DNA of 64,000 nucleotides from Brevibacillus choshinensis (GCF_001420695.1 NZ_LJJB01000010.1:1132631-1196630), one strand, 5' to 3'. Counted from the first letter of the stretch, positions 42,441-52,532 are shown. The notes: generated by a model from the sequence alone, not told the origin. A program made the numbers and translations.

Positions 42441-42490
42441 ATCATAGCAAATAGACAAAACAAAAAAACCTAACCAAAGTTAGGTTTTTT
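42441..42490 (-). promoter_or_regulatory. CCTAAC palindrome and -10 element before the 1339-residue gene
   Basis: Minus strand: AAAACCTAACTTTGGTTAGG (palindrome at 42469-42484) is followed 22 bases later by TTTGCTATGAT, an extended -10-like element (TATGAT at 42441-42446). No good -35 is present, as expected for an activated promoter. The palindrome with its T run also serves as terminator of the LuxR-kinase gene that ends at 42517. Confidence 0.6.
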
Positions 42491-42516
42491 GAGACTTGGG
42501 CAATTTTCTCTATCTT

Positions 42517-45500
42517 TTACTTTAACAGCCCCAGTTCTTTCGCCTTGCTCACCGCTTGCACCCTGCGGTTTACCTGCAATTTCCCGTATAAATGAACAAT
42601 ATATGATTTCACAGTTCCCACAGAAAGGATGAGCTTCTCCGCAATCTCCTGATTGGACAAGCCGCCCGCAATCAGTTGCAAAATCTCCTGTTCGCGGTCG
42701 GTAAGCGGTTCAAGCAGCGGCTGGACACTGACGTTTTCCCTTTTCCCGCCCATCGCTGCTGCCGAAAAACGCAACAACTTGGCGCTTGCCATCTGGGAAG
42801 AGAGCATTTCCAAAAACTCCAGCCGATCCGCATGAAACGCGTCGGTGGTTAAATTATTCTCCAGGTATAGCACTCCTACCAACACGCCCGAGTACAGGAT
42901 CGGGATACAGAGAATGGAGCGGGGGCCATGCTGCTTCACGTAAGCATCCCGTTCAAATATACCGGATCGACTAGCATCGCTGAGAACCACGGACTCCCTC
43001 GTTCTGGCCACGTAATGAATGATCGCTGCCGGAATATCGTCAAACTCGTCCAACGAGACTGCCGTTTTTATCGATTCGACCAACCCATTGGCCTCTACTC
43101 CCGCCTCTACGTACAATTCGCCATCTTTCTCCAGCAGCACCAATCCTTTTTCCGCGCCTGCGCTTTTGATAGCGGTGTCGAGATAGGAATCTAGCAGCTT
43201 GGGCATATCGGTCTCCTTGGAAAACTCCTGCATCGCTTGCAGGAAGGTCTCCAGATCCATTTCCGGTGACGAGCCCGTCTTCGTGGTGGTACTGTTGAAA
43301 AAGAACCCCTTCTCATCCTGTGATCGAAGCAGTTCTTCCGGGCTATCAGTGAGCTGCTCCTGCTGCAATTGGGGATATGTTTCCCGTAATTGCTTCACTT
43401 TTTCCGTCGCTCCCCATTGGTGAAACGCTTGCAAGGATTGGATTAGATAAGTTCCGACAAATCTCTCTTTGTTTTTGGACAGATAAAAGGCAGCAGCCAG
43501 CTCGCAGGCGATCGCTTCATTTCGTCCGTATTGCTGTTCCTTTGCGGCTTGGATTGCCCGATCGTACAGATCCATCGCGGCTTGATCTCTTCCGTCAATC
43601 CGCGCCCGTTCCGCCTCCATCAAGAGATATTTATGCACAAAGTTGTCCGGGCAACTTTCTGCCCATTTTTGCATTTGCCGGATATTTTTGCGCAAGACCT
43701 TTAGGTACTTGCTTCGCTCAGGAGGGGTGAAAGATCCGCATTCAGCCGTAATAGCCAGCGATTGATAGAAGACCAACTCTGGCACATGCAGCAGGTGCGT
43801 GGAATATTTCAGGTATTCCTGGGCTTTCTCGGCAAATCTGATCGCTTCCCGATAATTTCCAAACAAGAAATAGATTTGTGTTTTATAGGTATAGTATTGG
43901 TAAAAAGTCGTTATCTGCGTCTCCTCATTCTGGATGTCCTGCAAAAACTGTTCCTCATCAAACTGATCGTCGTTCAGCGTAAAACGATGATGGGTTTTGC
44001 CTTGCAGGTTACGCACCACTTGCAGATAGACATGAAAGTTTTTCCGCACAAATTCTTCGTTTAGCTGCTTCAAAACAACGAGATATTCCCCAACAATCTC
44101 CGCCAAGCCGTTCAGGGAGCCCCATGCATAATAGGCATTGACATGTGTCCCCATGGCATAGCTGGCAAAGATAAAATCGCCGCTTTCCAAGCCTAACTGC
44201 AACGCCTTGGCGAGGTACTGTTCCGACTCCTTGGGATGGCGTACCCACTGGCTCAGCACACCGCCGGCCGTAACAAAGGTGCGGCATTTGAATGTAGTGT
44301 TGGGGTGTTTCTCCATCACCTGCAGGGCGATCTCCCCCATGCGGTCCCCTTCCTTGTAGTTCCCCATGCCCAAGCTGAGAACCAATCCGAACAGCGCATA
44401 TGCCGCCGAGGAAGCTTCCGTGTTTCCATAGGCAAGCGCCAAGCGGATATATCTGCACATCAAGACAACGTATGCTTCCTTGTTGACGAAAAAGGCAGGT
44501 GCGGCAATCGCCATAATCAATTCCATGATCGCTTTTACCGTTGGATCGCTGACGTACGGCAGGTGGGCAAGCTCATCCATACGCTTGCTCAGCTTCCATC
44601 TGGTTACGAGAGACTCCTGAACAATCGTGACCAGCTTTGGCTTGTACGCAATCGACATCTCGAACTCTCCAAGCCCTTGCAGGCCGAGTTGGATCGCTTC
44701 CACATACTTGCCCAGATTGATATAGAGGGCAATCCGGATCCGATACACCTCGACGCGATCGATTTTATCCAGGGCCCTCTGCATGAGCTGGACAAACTGT
44801 TCCTCAGCGGTTTCATAATGGGAGCACAGATACTCGCACTCCGCCCGGTGCAGGTGAAGCTGGAAGGCCACTTCATAACGGTCCTGCCAATCTTGGTCTG
44901 ACAACAGACCGAGTCCAGCGCGAAAATGGTTTAACGCGGCGAAATAAGCGGTCGATCCCTTCGCTTTCAGCCCCGCCTGCAAATTCAGCTCCGCCAGCTT
45001 TTGCCTTTCCTCTTCAGAGGTGATACGGTCTTTGCCCATGTTAAGGTGATGAACGATTTGATAGATTTTCTCATCCAACTGACGAGAATCTGCTGTTTCC
45101 AGCATCATTCTGCCGATCATGAAATGAATCTCTTTCTTCTCAACATCGGAAATAAGTGAGTAGGCCGTATGCTGAACACGGTCATGCAAAAAAGCAAATG
45201 AGACATTTAAATCGGCCTCTATCGTCTGTGTAACGTCACCATGGTCTTCATAGAGATAGGTATAAGAATCGTCCAACGGCAGAAGCAGCCCCGCCGTGAT
45301 GGCTGGAAGCAATTGACGAGCGGTTTCAATAAGAGACTCGCCCGCTGCCAGCGAAAGGGTTTTCAGATCAAAACTGTTTCCCATGCAGCCGGCCAATCGG
45401 AGCGCATTTCTGGTATCCTCAGGAAGCCTTTCAATTTTCTCGATCATCAAGGTGATTACATCGGCAAAGCTTTGTTTCTTCTCGATCTCGGCGAGGTCCC

Positions 45501-47250
45501 ATGTCCATTGGGTACTGTCTGTGCAAAAAGATAACAGCTCTTCCTTATGCATCGCCTGCAGCAACTGCTTTAAATAAAACGGGTTGCCCGCCGTTTTCCG
45601 GTAAACCGCTTCCGCAAGCGGGCGCGCCCGTTCCTTCTCGCAGTGCAGCGTTTCCGCAATCAGCTTCAGCGTATGGTCAAAAGTGAGCGGTTGCATCTGA
45701 ATCTGGCTGATGGCAACCCCTTTCGTCTGTAATCCGGCAATGATTTGCGACAACGGATGTTCGTCACTGACCTCATTCTCCCGATAAGCACCTGTAAGCA
45801 GCAAATAGCGGCTACCCGGATCGGTTATCAGCAGGCGGAGAAAATCTAGCGAAGCTTGATCTGCCCAATGCAAATCGTCAAGAAATATAATCAATGGATG
45901 AGTGCGGCTGGAAAATACTTGGACAAATTTGCGGAAGATCAGTTGAAAACGATTTTGCGCTTCTGCAGGTGGCAATTCCTCCACCATGGGCTGTTCCCCA
46001 ATGATCAGCTTCACTTCCGGTATTACTTCCGTCACTACCGAACCGGCTCGTCCGAGAGCGCGAAGCAGCTTCTTTTTCCAATCGGCGACTTTTTCCGCAG
46101 ATTCCGTCAATATCTGTCGAATCAGGTCTTGAAAGGCTTGTATCAAAGGAGCAAATGGAATCTCTTGCTGCAGTTGATCAAACTTTCCGACGATAAAGTA
46201 TCCCCTTTCCGATACGGCAGGACGGTACGCTTCCAAAGCCAACTCCGTTTTTCCTATGCCGGAGTAACCGGAAATCAGGGCGAGTTCCGTTGCACCTGCC
46301 TTGATCCGTTTGTATGCGTCTTGGAGGCGAGTCACTTCCTCTTCTCGCCCATAAAGCATGGATGGAATTTGAAATTGGCTTAATTCATCCATTTGTCCCA
46401 GCGTAAACCCTGTGATGTCGCCTCTTGCTTCCCACTGCTCCCGGCAGTTGGCAAGGTCGGAAAAAAGCCCGTACGCGCTCTGATATCGTTCTTCCGCCGT
46501 TTTAGACAACAGCTTCATTATCATCTCGGAAATGATCCGCGGGAGTTCGGGCATCCGATGGTGGGGGGAGATCGGTTTTTTGGCAATATGGGCGTGAACC
46601 CAGTCCATCTTTGTCTCGGCATACAGCGGGAGCTGACCTGTCAGCATTTCATAAAAGATCACGCCAAGCGAATACAGATCACTGCGGAAATCAATCGCTC
46701 TGTTCATTCTTCCTGTCTGCTCTGGTGACATATAGGGCAGGCTTCCTTCGAAGGAAGGAACGGGAGAGCTTTTATGGCTTTCGCCAAGGAGACGTGTGGA
46801 GTGGCTAAAATCGATAATACAAACCTGTCCGGTGCGCTCGTTGATAATAATGTTTTCCGGCTTCAAATCTTTATGAATCACGCCTTGCCGATGCAATTTC
46901 ATCAATGTTTCGCTCAACTGCATGGCGATCGGGAAAAACACGGGGAGTGCGGGACGGCTCATCTGCAGGTAGGTTTTCAGCGAGATGCCGCCATTGTCCT
47001 CCATGACCAGCACAACGGTTCCGCCTGTCTGTTCCTGATACAACGGCTTAATAATTCCCGGGATGTTCAAATGCTTGGTCACTTCATATTCGTGCATAAG
47101 CTTCGCGGTATCGCTAGTGGTAATCTTGTCTCCCGTAAGAGCCTTGATGATGAGCGGCCGACCGTCTGCCTTGCGTACGCCTCGGTAAATACTCTTTTTT
47201 TCGCTCTGGTATATCAGTTCGTGAAGGGTGTATCCGGGGATTGCAATCAT
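42517..47250 (-). CDS. Giant Ser/Thr kinase-AAA-GAF-LuxR regulator (PknK-like)
   Basis: A 1577-residue cytoplasmic regulator. The N-terminal Ser/Thr kinase (about 10-265) has VIHKDLKPENIIIN and SDLYSLGVIFYEMLTG; the usual DFG is DFS. An AAA ATPase follows with Walker A SGYSGIGKTELALE near residue 325 and Walker B HPLIIFLDDLHWAD near 455. Long helical repeats (about 700-1250) resemble MalT-type TPR arrays. A GAF domain is near 1310-1460. The C-terminal LuxR helix-turn-helix begins LTDREQEILQLIAGGLSNQE. It probably integrates a signal and activates promoters; the CCTAAC palindromes nearby are candidate targets. Membrane helices are absent. Confidence 0.88.
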   Translation of the reverse strand: MIAIPGYTLHELIYQSEKKSIYRGVRKADGRPLIIKALTGDKITTSDTAKLMHEYEVTKHLNIPGIIKPLYQEQTGGTVVLVMEDNGGISLKTYLQMSRPALPVFFPIAMQLSETLMKLHRQGVIHKDLKPENIIINERTGQVCIIDFSHSTRLLGESHKSSPVPSFEGSLPYMSPEQTGRMNRAIDFRSDLYSLGVIFYEMLTGQLPLYAETKMDWVHAHIAKKPISPHHRMPELPRIISEMIMKLLSKTAEERYQSAYGLFSDLANCREQWEARGDITGFTLGQMDELSQFQIPSMLYGREEEVTRLQDAYKRIKAGATELALISGYSGIGKTELALEAYRPAVSERGYFIVGKFDQLQQEIPFAPLIQAFQDLIRQILTESAEKVADWKKKLLRALGRAGSVVTEVIPEVKLIIGEQPMVEELPPAEAQNRFQLIFRKFVQVFSSRTHPLIIFLDDLHWADQASLDFLRLLITDPGSRYLLLTGAYRENEVSDEHPLSQIIAGLQTKGVAISQIQMQPLTFDHTLKLIAETLHCEKERARPLAEAVYRKTAGNPFYLKQLLQAMHKEELLSFCTDSTQWTWDLAEIEKKQSFADVITLMIEKIERLPEDTRNALRLAGCMGNSFDLKTLSLAAGESLIETARQLLPAITAGLLLPLDDSYTYLYEDHGDVTQTIEADLNVSFAFLHDRVQHTAYSLISDVEKKEIHFMIGRMMLETADSRQLDEKIYQIVHHLNMGKDRITSEEERQKLAELNLQAGLKAKGSTAYFAALNHFRAGLGLLSDQDWQDRYEVAFQLHLHRAECEYLCSHYETAEEQFVQLMQRALDKIDRVEVYRIRIALYINLGKYVEAIQLGLQGLGEFEMSIAYKPKLVTIVQESLVTRWKLSKRMDELAHLPYVSDPTVKAIMELIMAIAAPAFFVNKEAYVVLMCRYIRLALAYGNTEASSAAYALFGLVLSLGMGNYKEGDRMGEIALQVMEKHPNTTFKCRTFVTAGGVLSQWVRHPKESEQYLAKALQLGLESGDFIFASYAMGTHVNAYYAWGSLNGLAEIVGEYLVVLKQLNEEFVRKNFHVYLQVVRNLQGKTHHRFTLNDDQFDEEQFLQDIQNEETQITTFYQYYTYKTQIYFLFGNYREAIRFAEKAQEYLKYSTHLLHVPELVFYQSLAITAECGSFTPPERSKYLKVLRKNIRQMQKWAESCPDNFVHKYLLMEAERARIDGRDQAAMDLYDRAIQAAKEQQYGRNEAIACELAAAFYLSKNKERFVGTYLIQSLQAFHQWGATEKVKQLRETYPQLQQEQLTDSPEELLRSQDEKGFFFNSTTTKTGSSPEMDLETFLQAMQEFSKETDMPKLLDSYLDTAIKSAGAEKGLVLLEKDGELYVEAGVEANGLVESIKTAVSLDEFDDIPAAIIHYVARTRESVVLSDASRSGIFERDAYVKQHGPRSILCIPILYSGVLVGVLYLENNLTTDAFHADRLEFLEMLSSQMASAKLLRFSAAAMGGKRENVSVQPLLEPLTDREQEILQLIAGGLSNQEIAEKLILSVGTVKSYIVHLYGKLQVNRRVQAVSKAKELGLLK

Positions 47251-47380
47251 CTCAAAAACTCCTCAGCAAAGGCCATTAAGGATTCTTCCGCGGGTTAATA
47301 ATTTTTAATTATATATATCTTCTAATCATTCATCTACTGTGAACCTTGTGAAAACTGGGAAAAGTTTATGAAAGACAAAG

Positions 47381-47408
47381 AAAAACCTAACTGTTGGGTT
47401 AGGTTTTT
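47381..47408. promoter_or_regulatory. CCTAAC palindrome/terminator upstream of the LuxR-kinase gene
   Basis: AAAAACCTAAC-N6-GTTAGGTTTTT is a near-perfect dyad. It lies right after the GNAT gene stop (47444) and about 130 bases before the LuxR-kinase start, so it may be both terminator of the former and operator of the latter. Confidence 0.6.
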
Positions 47409-47443
47409 CCGGGTGGATGTAAAGTTGGATGGTTTACCTGCTT

Positions 47444-48322
47444 TTAGCGATCCAGGCGCTTGCTTGTCGAAACCGAGAGCTTTCTGTACAAGATCTGCGG
47501 CTCCAGACGCCGATTAAGGAACCGCAGCATGGATTCATTCCCCTGCTCCACGAAACACATGCCAAACGGAAATGTCTTGTGTGCCCTGCGGATTACCTCT
47601 GCAAGCAAGGCGATACCGCGTGCCTTTTGCCGAAATCGTTTTTGGACGAACAGCGTTTTGTACAGAAGCATATTGCTTGCAAGCTGTTGGACAATCATCC
47701 ATCCGACCACCTGATCTTCGTATCGCAGGCCAAGGCTGTAATGAAGGTCGATTTTTTGTTCATCGATAAAAGGAGAGAGGATGGGTTGGTACCAGCGGCC
47801 GCAGCCTTGCTCCACCTGTTGCCTTTCCTGCGCAGTCAGCTCCCCCCAGGAGAACGTGGAAAATCCGGCGGGTAAGGATAGTTTTTCCAGCCAGGACAGC
47901 TCGGACAGTTCGCCTTCCCGCAATCCCAGTGTATACAGCTGGATGTTCGTCCGAAGCGGCTCCCATTGTTCCTCGCGAAAAAACCGGTCAAGCCAGTCGA
48001 AATCATCGGCTTTTATGATGGAAAAACAATCGGTAAATTGCCCGGTCTGCTCTCTGATTTTTTCTTCCGCCTGTCTGAGTAAAGCTCGGCCGATTCCCTG
48101 TTTTTGATAGCCATCTGCCACCACGAGAGAGGCGATCTCGCCTCGCTGACGCTCTGGATCGTAATATCCTGCCACCAGACCAAAAGGTTGACTGTCGCAG
48201 ACCGCGCCGAATGCCCAGACTGATCTTCCGTTCAAATTCCGCAGCAGGTCGTGATGTTTGGGATGGAGCATGGATTGATACGGGTGTGCGGTTGCTGATG
48301 CTAGTTCGATAAGGTGGTACAC
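47444..48322 (-). CDS. Double GNAT-domain acetyltransferase
   Basis: A 292-residue protein with two GNAT-like halves. The first (about 40-150) has the acetyl-CoA loop ASLVVADGYQKQGIGRALLRQAE (Q/R-x-x-G-x-G/A). The second (about 170-280) keeps the overall fold (VVGWMIVQQLASNMLLYKTLFVQKRFRQKARGIALL) with a weaker CoA loop. It probably acetylates a small molecule or protein amine; the substrate is unknown. The GTG start at 48322 follows AAAAGGAGAGAGCACCA. It lies 59 bases downstream of the secreted-protein gene and may be co-transcribed with it. Confidence 0.8.
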   Translation of the reverse strand: MYHLIELASATAHPYQSMLHPKHHDLLRNLNGRSVWAFGAVCDSQPFGLVAGYYDPERQRGEIASLVVADGYQKQGIGRALLRQAEEKIREQTGQFTDCFSIIKADDFDWLDRFFREEQWEPLRTNIQLYTLGLREGELSELSWLEKLSLPAGFSTFSWGELTAQERQQVEQGCGRWYQPILSPFIDEQKIDLHYSLGLRYEDQVVGWMIVQQLASNMLLYKTLFVQKRFRQKARGIALLAEVIRRAHKTFPFGMCFVEQGNESMLRFLNRRLEPQILYRKLSVSTSKRLDR

Positions 48323-48381
48323 TGGTGCTCTCTCCTTTTACCCGAATAAAGGGCATATCCCGATCGAGACGTTTTTCTGTG

Positions 48382-50766
48382 TTAATCCGGACTTCCGATT
48401 TTCCACTTGGCGGTAACCGAATTGAAGCTAGGATCAAATTTGTTCCCTGCACGGTCACGCAGCATCCTCGTAGTGAATCTGACTTGGGTATCTGCTGTTG
48501 GAGCCTGTCCGAGCTGATCGATAAAATCAGATCGTAAACTCACGGTGATCTCATCTCCGGAAACGGTAACCAATACGGCCTCGGCGAAATCTTTGACATT
48601 CCCAGAAGAGGTATCGGTAAAATCGCCGTTTAGGGCAATCTCGACACGATCAAAAAGCCTGGAAAAATTGTTTGACTGACCGCTTAATTTCTCGTCAAGC
48701 GGTTCGCTGGCCTGCAGCGTAAATACGTTGTCTGCCTGCTGCACTGGCGGCAAAAGCTTGGGCAGTGTTGCGTCAAAATAGACCGGAATCTCCACATGAT
48801 CGGTAGTGATCTCGCCATTTGTATAAGTAAAGGTAAGATAGGATGTATCTCCCTCTGAAGCATCTGGCGTAGCCTCGAATGTTACCCCCCTCGTTTCTTC
48901 ATCCTTTAAGACAGAGAGTGTATCTTCGTCATAACCGTATTTGACATATCCGGCGTTTGCTCCGTCCACGATGACGTTAAATTGGTCCGTATTTGGATCA
49001 TAAGAGAAGCTGCCAGGCTTATTGTTCATATACGCTTCCACGTACTCGCTCATTCTGTGCTTGAAAGGACCACTCGATTGCACGTCGTCAAGCAACGTTA
49101 TACTTGAGAGGGAATCTTCAGCTCCAATTCCCAAATAGATCTCCGCATCCTCCTTGCGCAGAATCCTTGGACCGAAGAAAAGTTCCTTCGCTTTTTCAAT
49201 ATAGTCCAACAGTTCGGCTTTCTCCGGCTCGCTGTCGCTTACTGCATCCACCTTTGCTTTGGCGGCATCGATCATCGCTTCCGTCACATCGGGCTTCAAT
49301 CTCACCTTGTCAGAGTCCGTGTACAGGGCTTCCACCGCTTGTCTCGCTTCTTCCGGATTTCCGCCGCCGGGGACCTGATCGTACAACTTCTGCGCATTTT
49401 TCACATCTTCCTGCAAGCCGGCTTTATCCGGTACGCTGTTGTCCAACCGCTCCACCTTGTTTCGCGCGGCGTCGATCGTTTCCTGCGTGATACCGGGCTT
49501 CAGCGCCGTTTTGGTGTGATCGGTAAACAGTCCGGCTACCGCTTTGCGGGCGATGGCCAGGTAATCAGGCTGGGGAAGCGGATCGACAGGCGGACTGACG
49601 ATGATAGGATCTTTGAACCTGATTGTGAAATTCTCCGTAGTGACATCCGCTTTCGCCCGCTTGATTTTCCGCTTGTCAACGGTAAAGCTGACATCATTCC
49701 TGCCATCGGTTTGCGCATGTTTTTTCGCTTTGCCTGTAAACGATACAGTAAGCTCGTCCTCTGATTCCCGCTCCACTGTTATGCCAAGCCCCTCCGGCAG
49801 GTTCTTCGCCTTGACATCTTCCCCGGAGATATCGTCGCGGAACGAGCCATTCTTCAGCTTGATCGTTTGTTTGGAAGTGATGCTCCCATCATTGGCCTCC
49901 GCCTCTTCGATGGTCTCTTTTTGGACTGACAATTCCGGCTGCTTTCCAGGGAGATCTGCTTGGTTCACCGACACTTCGAAATCAGCTTCCACATCGCCTA
50001 TCTTGGCCATGATCTCTGTTACACCTGTTCCTTTTGCTTTTACCGTTCCGAGATAATTGACTGTTGCCACCTTCTTGTCGGCGGTCCGCCAGTTGACATT
50101 GTCCGTGACCACCCGATCCAGATCATCATACGCTACGGCGATCAGTTTTAACGATCTGTCGTTCTTTTTATCCGTATAGAGTTGCTCATCTTTAGCCAGC
50201 GCGAAGATCTCCACGCGGTCCACCTCAGCGTCTTTGCCCGCTATTGTGAACGTTTGGGTCGCTGTTGCCTCGTGATACTTCATCGCAATTGTCACAGTCT
50301 TCTCGTCTTTGGCAGCCCGTATAGGCGAAAAACTGATTAATGCTTTCCGTTCTTCTGGAAGCCACAAAAAACTACCTGCACTTATACGCTGTGGGCGCGT
50401 GCCGTTGACAGACAGGGTGAATCGAAGGTCCCTCTGTGAAAGAGCCTCGTCCGGGATCTCGCCTAGCGTAACGGTAATCAATCCGTTCGTTGCCGTGAAC
50501 TCTTCAATTTCTTCCCGCACGCTCTCGGTGCCCGTCTCTTTCGCTTGCTCAGCAGCAGTTATCGTACCGGTTGATTCACTTGCAGTCGGTTCACCGGTTG
50601 CGTTTCTTACTGCAAAAGAGTCGGCCGTTTCCTCTGCATACGACATGTGCATGGCCTTTGCCGGACTCGCCGTTTCGGCGAATGCCTGACTGACCAGCGA
50701 AAGAAATACGCCGGTGGACACGACCGCCGTCATGATTGTTCTTGCCTTTTGATCCCTTTTGCTCAT
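48382..50766 (-). CDS. Secreted multi-domain protein with Big_2-like and helical repeats
   Basis: A 794-residue protein. It has a signal peptide (MSKRDQKARTIMTAVVSTGV ... SQAFAE). A Big_2-like module is near residue 190-280 (RVVTDNVNWRTADKKVATVN). Two tandem helical repeats follow (about 415-545): IARKAVAGLFTDHTKTALKP and ARQAVEALYTDSDKVRLKPD, each ending in a KVxxxxxSxPEKAxL motif. The C-terminus is a beta-rich module (LPPVQQADNVFTLQASEPLD). No cell-wall anchor is seen. ATG at 50766 is preferred (GGGGAG 12 bases upstream) since the longer frame lacks a signal at its N-terminus. Its promoter region resembles that of the 1339-residue gene. Confidence 0.78.
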   Translation of the reverse strand: MSKRDQKARTIMTAVVSTGVFLSLVSQAFAETASPAKAMHMSYAEETADSFAVRNATGEPTASESTGTITAAEQAKETGTESVREEIEEFTATNGLITVTLGEIPDEALSQRDLRFTLSVNGTRPQRISAGSFLWLPEERKALISFSPIRAAKDEKTVTIAMKYHEATATQTFTIAGKDAEVDRVEIFALAKDEQLYTDKKNDRSLKLIAVAYDDLDRVVTDNVNWRTADKKVATVNYLGTVKAKGTGVTEIMAKIGDVEADFEVSVNQADLPGKQPELSVQKETIEEAEANDGSITSKQTIKLKNGSFRDDISGEDVKAKNLPEGLGITVERESEDELTVSFTGKAKKHAQTDGRNDVSFTVDKRKIKRAKADVTTENFTIRFKDPIIVSPPVDPLPQPDYLAIARKAVAGLFTDHTKTALKPGITQETIDAARNKVERLDNSVPDKAGLQEDVKNAQKLYDQVPGGGNPEEARQAVEALYTDSDKVRLKPDVTEAMIDAAKAKVDAVSDSEPEKAELLDYIEKAKELFFGPRILRKEDAEIYLGIGAEDSLSSITLLDDVQSSGPFKHRMSEYVEAYMNNKPGSFSYDPNTDQFNVIVDGANAGYVKYGYDEDTLSVLKDEETRGVTFEATPDASEGDTSYLTFTYTNGEITTDHVEIPVYFDATLPKLLPPVQQADNVFTLQASEPLDEKLSGQSNNFSRLFDRVEIALNGDFTDTSSGNVKDFAEAVLVTVSGDEITVSLRSDFIDQLGQAPTADTQVRFTTRMLRDRAGNKFDPSFNSVTAKWKIGSPD

Positions 50767-50816
50767 TTTCGCTCTTCGCTCCCCTTTTTCGCACACAAAT
50801 GTAAATAACCGTGGCA

Positions 50817-50866
50817 ATCGTAGCAAAATGGGGAATGCAAATAATACTAACCAAAGTTGGTTTTTT
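50817..50866 (-). promoter_or_regulatory. CCAAC-type operator and -10 element before the 794-residue gene
   Basis: Minus strand AAAAAACCAACTTTGGTTAG (50847-50866) is followed 24 bases later by TTTTGCTACGAT, an extended -10-like element (TACGAT, 50817-50822). Layout and words match the element upstream of the 1339-residue gene. No gene ends here, so this copy is not a terminator. Confidence 0.6.
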
Positions 50867-50978
50867 CGCGATTATAGGGAAAATAGTATGGATTATCGAA
50901 ATATCTTTCGGAAATCTACCCATAAAAGTGGGATTTCCTCCCCTTCACGCTCTCTTGCTTCTGTTCGTTCCATGCAAA

Positions 50979-51049
50979 GAAAAAAACAGTCATCACAGAG
51001 GACACCCTGCGACAACTGTTCGTAAGTTCAAAGAATAGGTAACTCAGAA
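50979..51049 (-). terminator. Terminator of the aldehyde dehydrogenase operon; direct-repeat copy A
   Basis: On the minus strand the 14-bp stem AACAGTTGTCGCAG/CTGTGATGACTGTT is followed by TTTTTTTC. The sequence and its right flank (gttcaa, then taactcaga) are about 75-80% identical to copy B at 59708-59780, in the same orientation. The rest of the 50767-51075 gap holds the operator above and nothing else recognised. Confidence 0.75.
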
Positions 51050-51075
51050 AAACATTCCCGACATCGATGCGCAAC

Positions 51076-52512
51076 TTATGACTCACACTTGATCATCACA
51101 TGCTTTAAACGGGTATACTCTTCCACCGCATAGATTGACAAGTCTGATCCGTAACCCGTCATCTTGTGTCCGCCATGCGGCATCTCGCTCGTCAGGAAAA
51201 GATGCGTATTCGTCCACACTTCACCGAAATCCAGCTGTTTGCTCGCCCGCATGGCACGGTCCACATTTTTCGTCCACACCGAGGAGGCAAGGCCGTACTT
51301 GCAGTCGTTTGCCAGCCGAATGGCATCTTCATCGGTGGTAAACGGAGTCACAGTCATGACAGGACCGAACACTTCTTCCTGAATGATTTCATCTGTCTGC
51401 TTCGCACCTGCGATGACGGTCGGTTTGTAGTAGAAGCCTGGCCGATCTATGCGGGAGCCCCCTGTCAATACCGTACACCCCGAATCATTGACAGCACGCT
51501 TTACCATTTGATCAATTTTCATCAAATGAGCCTCCGAAATAACAGGTCCCATCAAGGTGTCCGGTGACAGCGGATCTCCAATCACCGTGCTTTCCACATG
51601 AGGAATCAGCTTGCTGATAAATTCGTCATACACTGTTTCCTGAATATAGATTCTCGTGGCTGCCGTACAATCTTGACCGCTGTTGTAAAAACCGCTGGCA
51701 AGCGCCCAATACGCGGCCTCATCCAGGTTCGCATCATCGAAAACGATAAATGGCGCTTTGCCGCCCAACTCCAGATGCAATTTTTTCATCGTGTTCGCGG
51801 CTTCCTTCGCAATGGACATCCCGGCCCGAACGCTTCCGGTAAGCGCCGCCATTTTCACGTCCGGATGACGGACAAGCGCGGCTCCCGCCTCCGTGCCGAT
51901 GCCGGTAACGACATTCAACACGCCCGGCGGCAAAATGCCCATGCTCAATTCCGCAAGCTTCAACGCGGTTAACGGCGTAAGCTCCGAGGGCTTCAGCACG
52001 ACAGTATTCCCGGCGGCGAGCGCTGGTCCAATTTTCCAGATGGCCATCGCCAGCGGAAAATTCCATGGCGCAATGGACCCAATGACGCCGAGCGGCTCCC
52101 TGCGCAGCATGCTGGTGTAATTGGCCATATATTCACCGGATGCAGGGCCTTGCATCATTCGTGCTGCTCCAGCGAAAAACCGCAGATTATCGACAATGAA
52201 CTCGATCAGATGGCTTGAAAACTGAATCGGGGTCCCGACATTGTGCGTTTCCATCGTTGCCAGCTCATCCGCATGCGATTCAATCCGATCTGCCAGCTTC
52301 AACAAAGCCGTGCTTCTTTCCCCCGGAGTCGTTTGTTTCCACGAGTCGAAAGCGTCCTTGGCGGCTATTACGGCCTGATCGACATCCTCGTCCGTGCAAG
52401 TGGGGACTTCTGTAATCACTTCCTCTGTCGCAGGATTAATGATGCGATCATATCGCCCGCTCCTGCTACTAACAAATTGTCCGTTTATGAAAATCTCTTT
52501 TCTTTGCGTCAT
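51076..52512 (-). CDS. NAD(P)-dependent aldehyde dehydrogenase
   Basis: A 478-residue soluble enzyme of the ALDH superfamily. The cofactor-binding ALTGSVRAGMSIAK is near residue 230, the general-base glutamate is in LHLELGGKAPFIVFDDANLD near 255, and the catalytic Cys is in FYNSGQDCTAATRIYIQE near 290. Length is standard. Similarity in style is to betaine-aldehyde and aminobutyraldehyde dehydrogenases. It is the last gene of the Pot-type importer operon, so it probably oxidises an amino-aldehyde formed from the imported compound. The start is ATG at 52512. Confidence 0.92.
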   Translation of the reverse strand: MTQRKEIFINGQFVSSRSGRYDRIINPATEEVITEVPTCTDEDVDQAVIAAKDAFDSWKQTTPGERSTALLKLADRIESHADELATMETHNVGTPIQFSSHLIEFIVDNLRFFAGAARMMQGPASGEYMANYTSMLRREPLGVIGSIAPWNFPLAMAIWKIGPALAAGNTVVLKPSELTPLTALKLAELSMGILPPGVLNVVTGIGTEAGAALVRHPDVKMAALTGSVRAGMSIAKEAANTMKKLHLELGGKAPFIVFDDANLDEAAYWALASGFYNSGQDCTAATRIYIQETVYDEFISKLIPHVESTVIGDPLSPDTLMGPVISEAHLMKIDQMVKRAVNDSGCTVLTGGSRIDRPGFYYKPTVIAGAKQTDEIIQEEVFGPVMTVTPFTTDEDAIRLANDCKYGLASSVWTKNVDRAMRASKQLDFGEVWTNTHLFLTSEMPHGGHKMTGYGSDLSIYAVEEYTRLKHVMIKCES

Positions 52513-52532
52513 TTACAGATTCCCCCTCCTAG

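Noticed and set aside
47381-47408. Treating all CCTAAC palindromes purely as terminators
   Set aside because: Two of the three follow gene ends and may also terminate, but the copy at 50847-50866 follows no gene and keeps the same spacing to a -10 element, so a purely terminator role does not explain the set.
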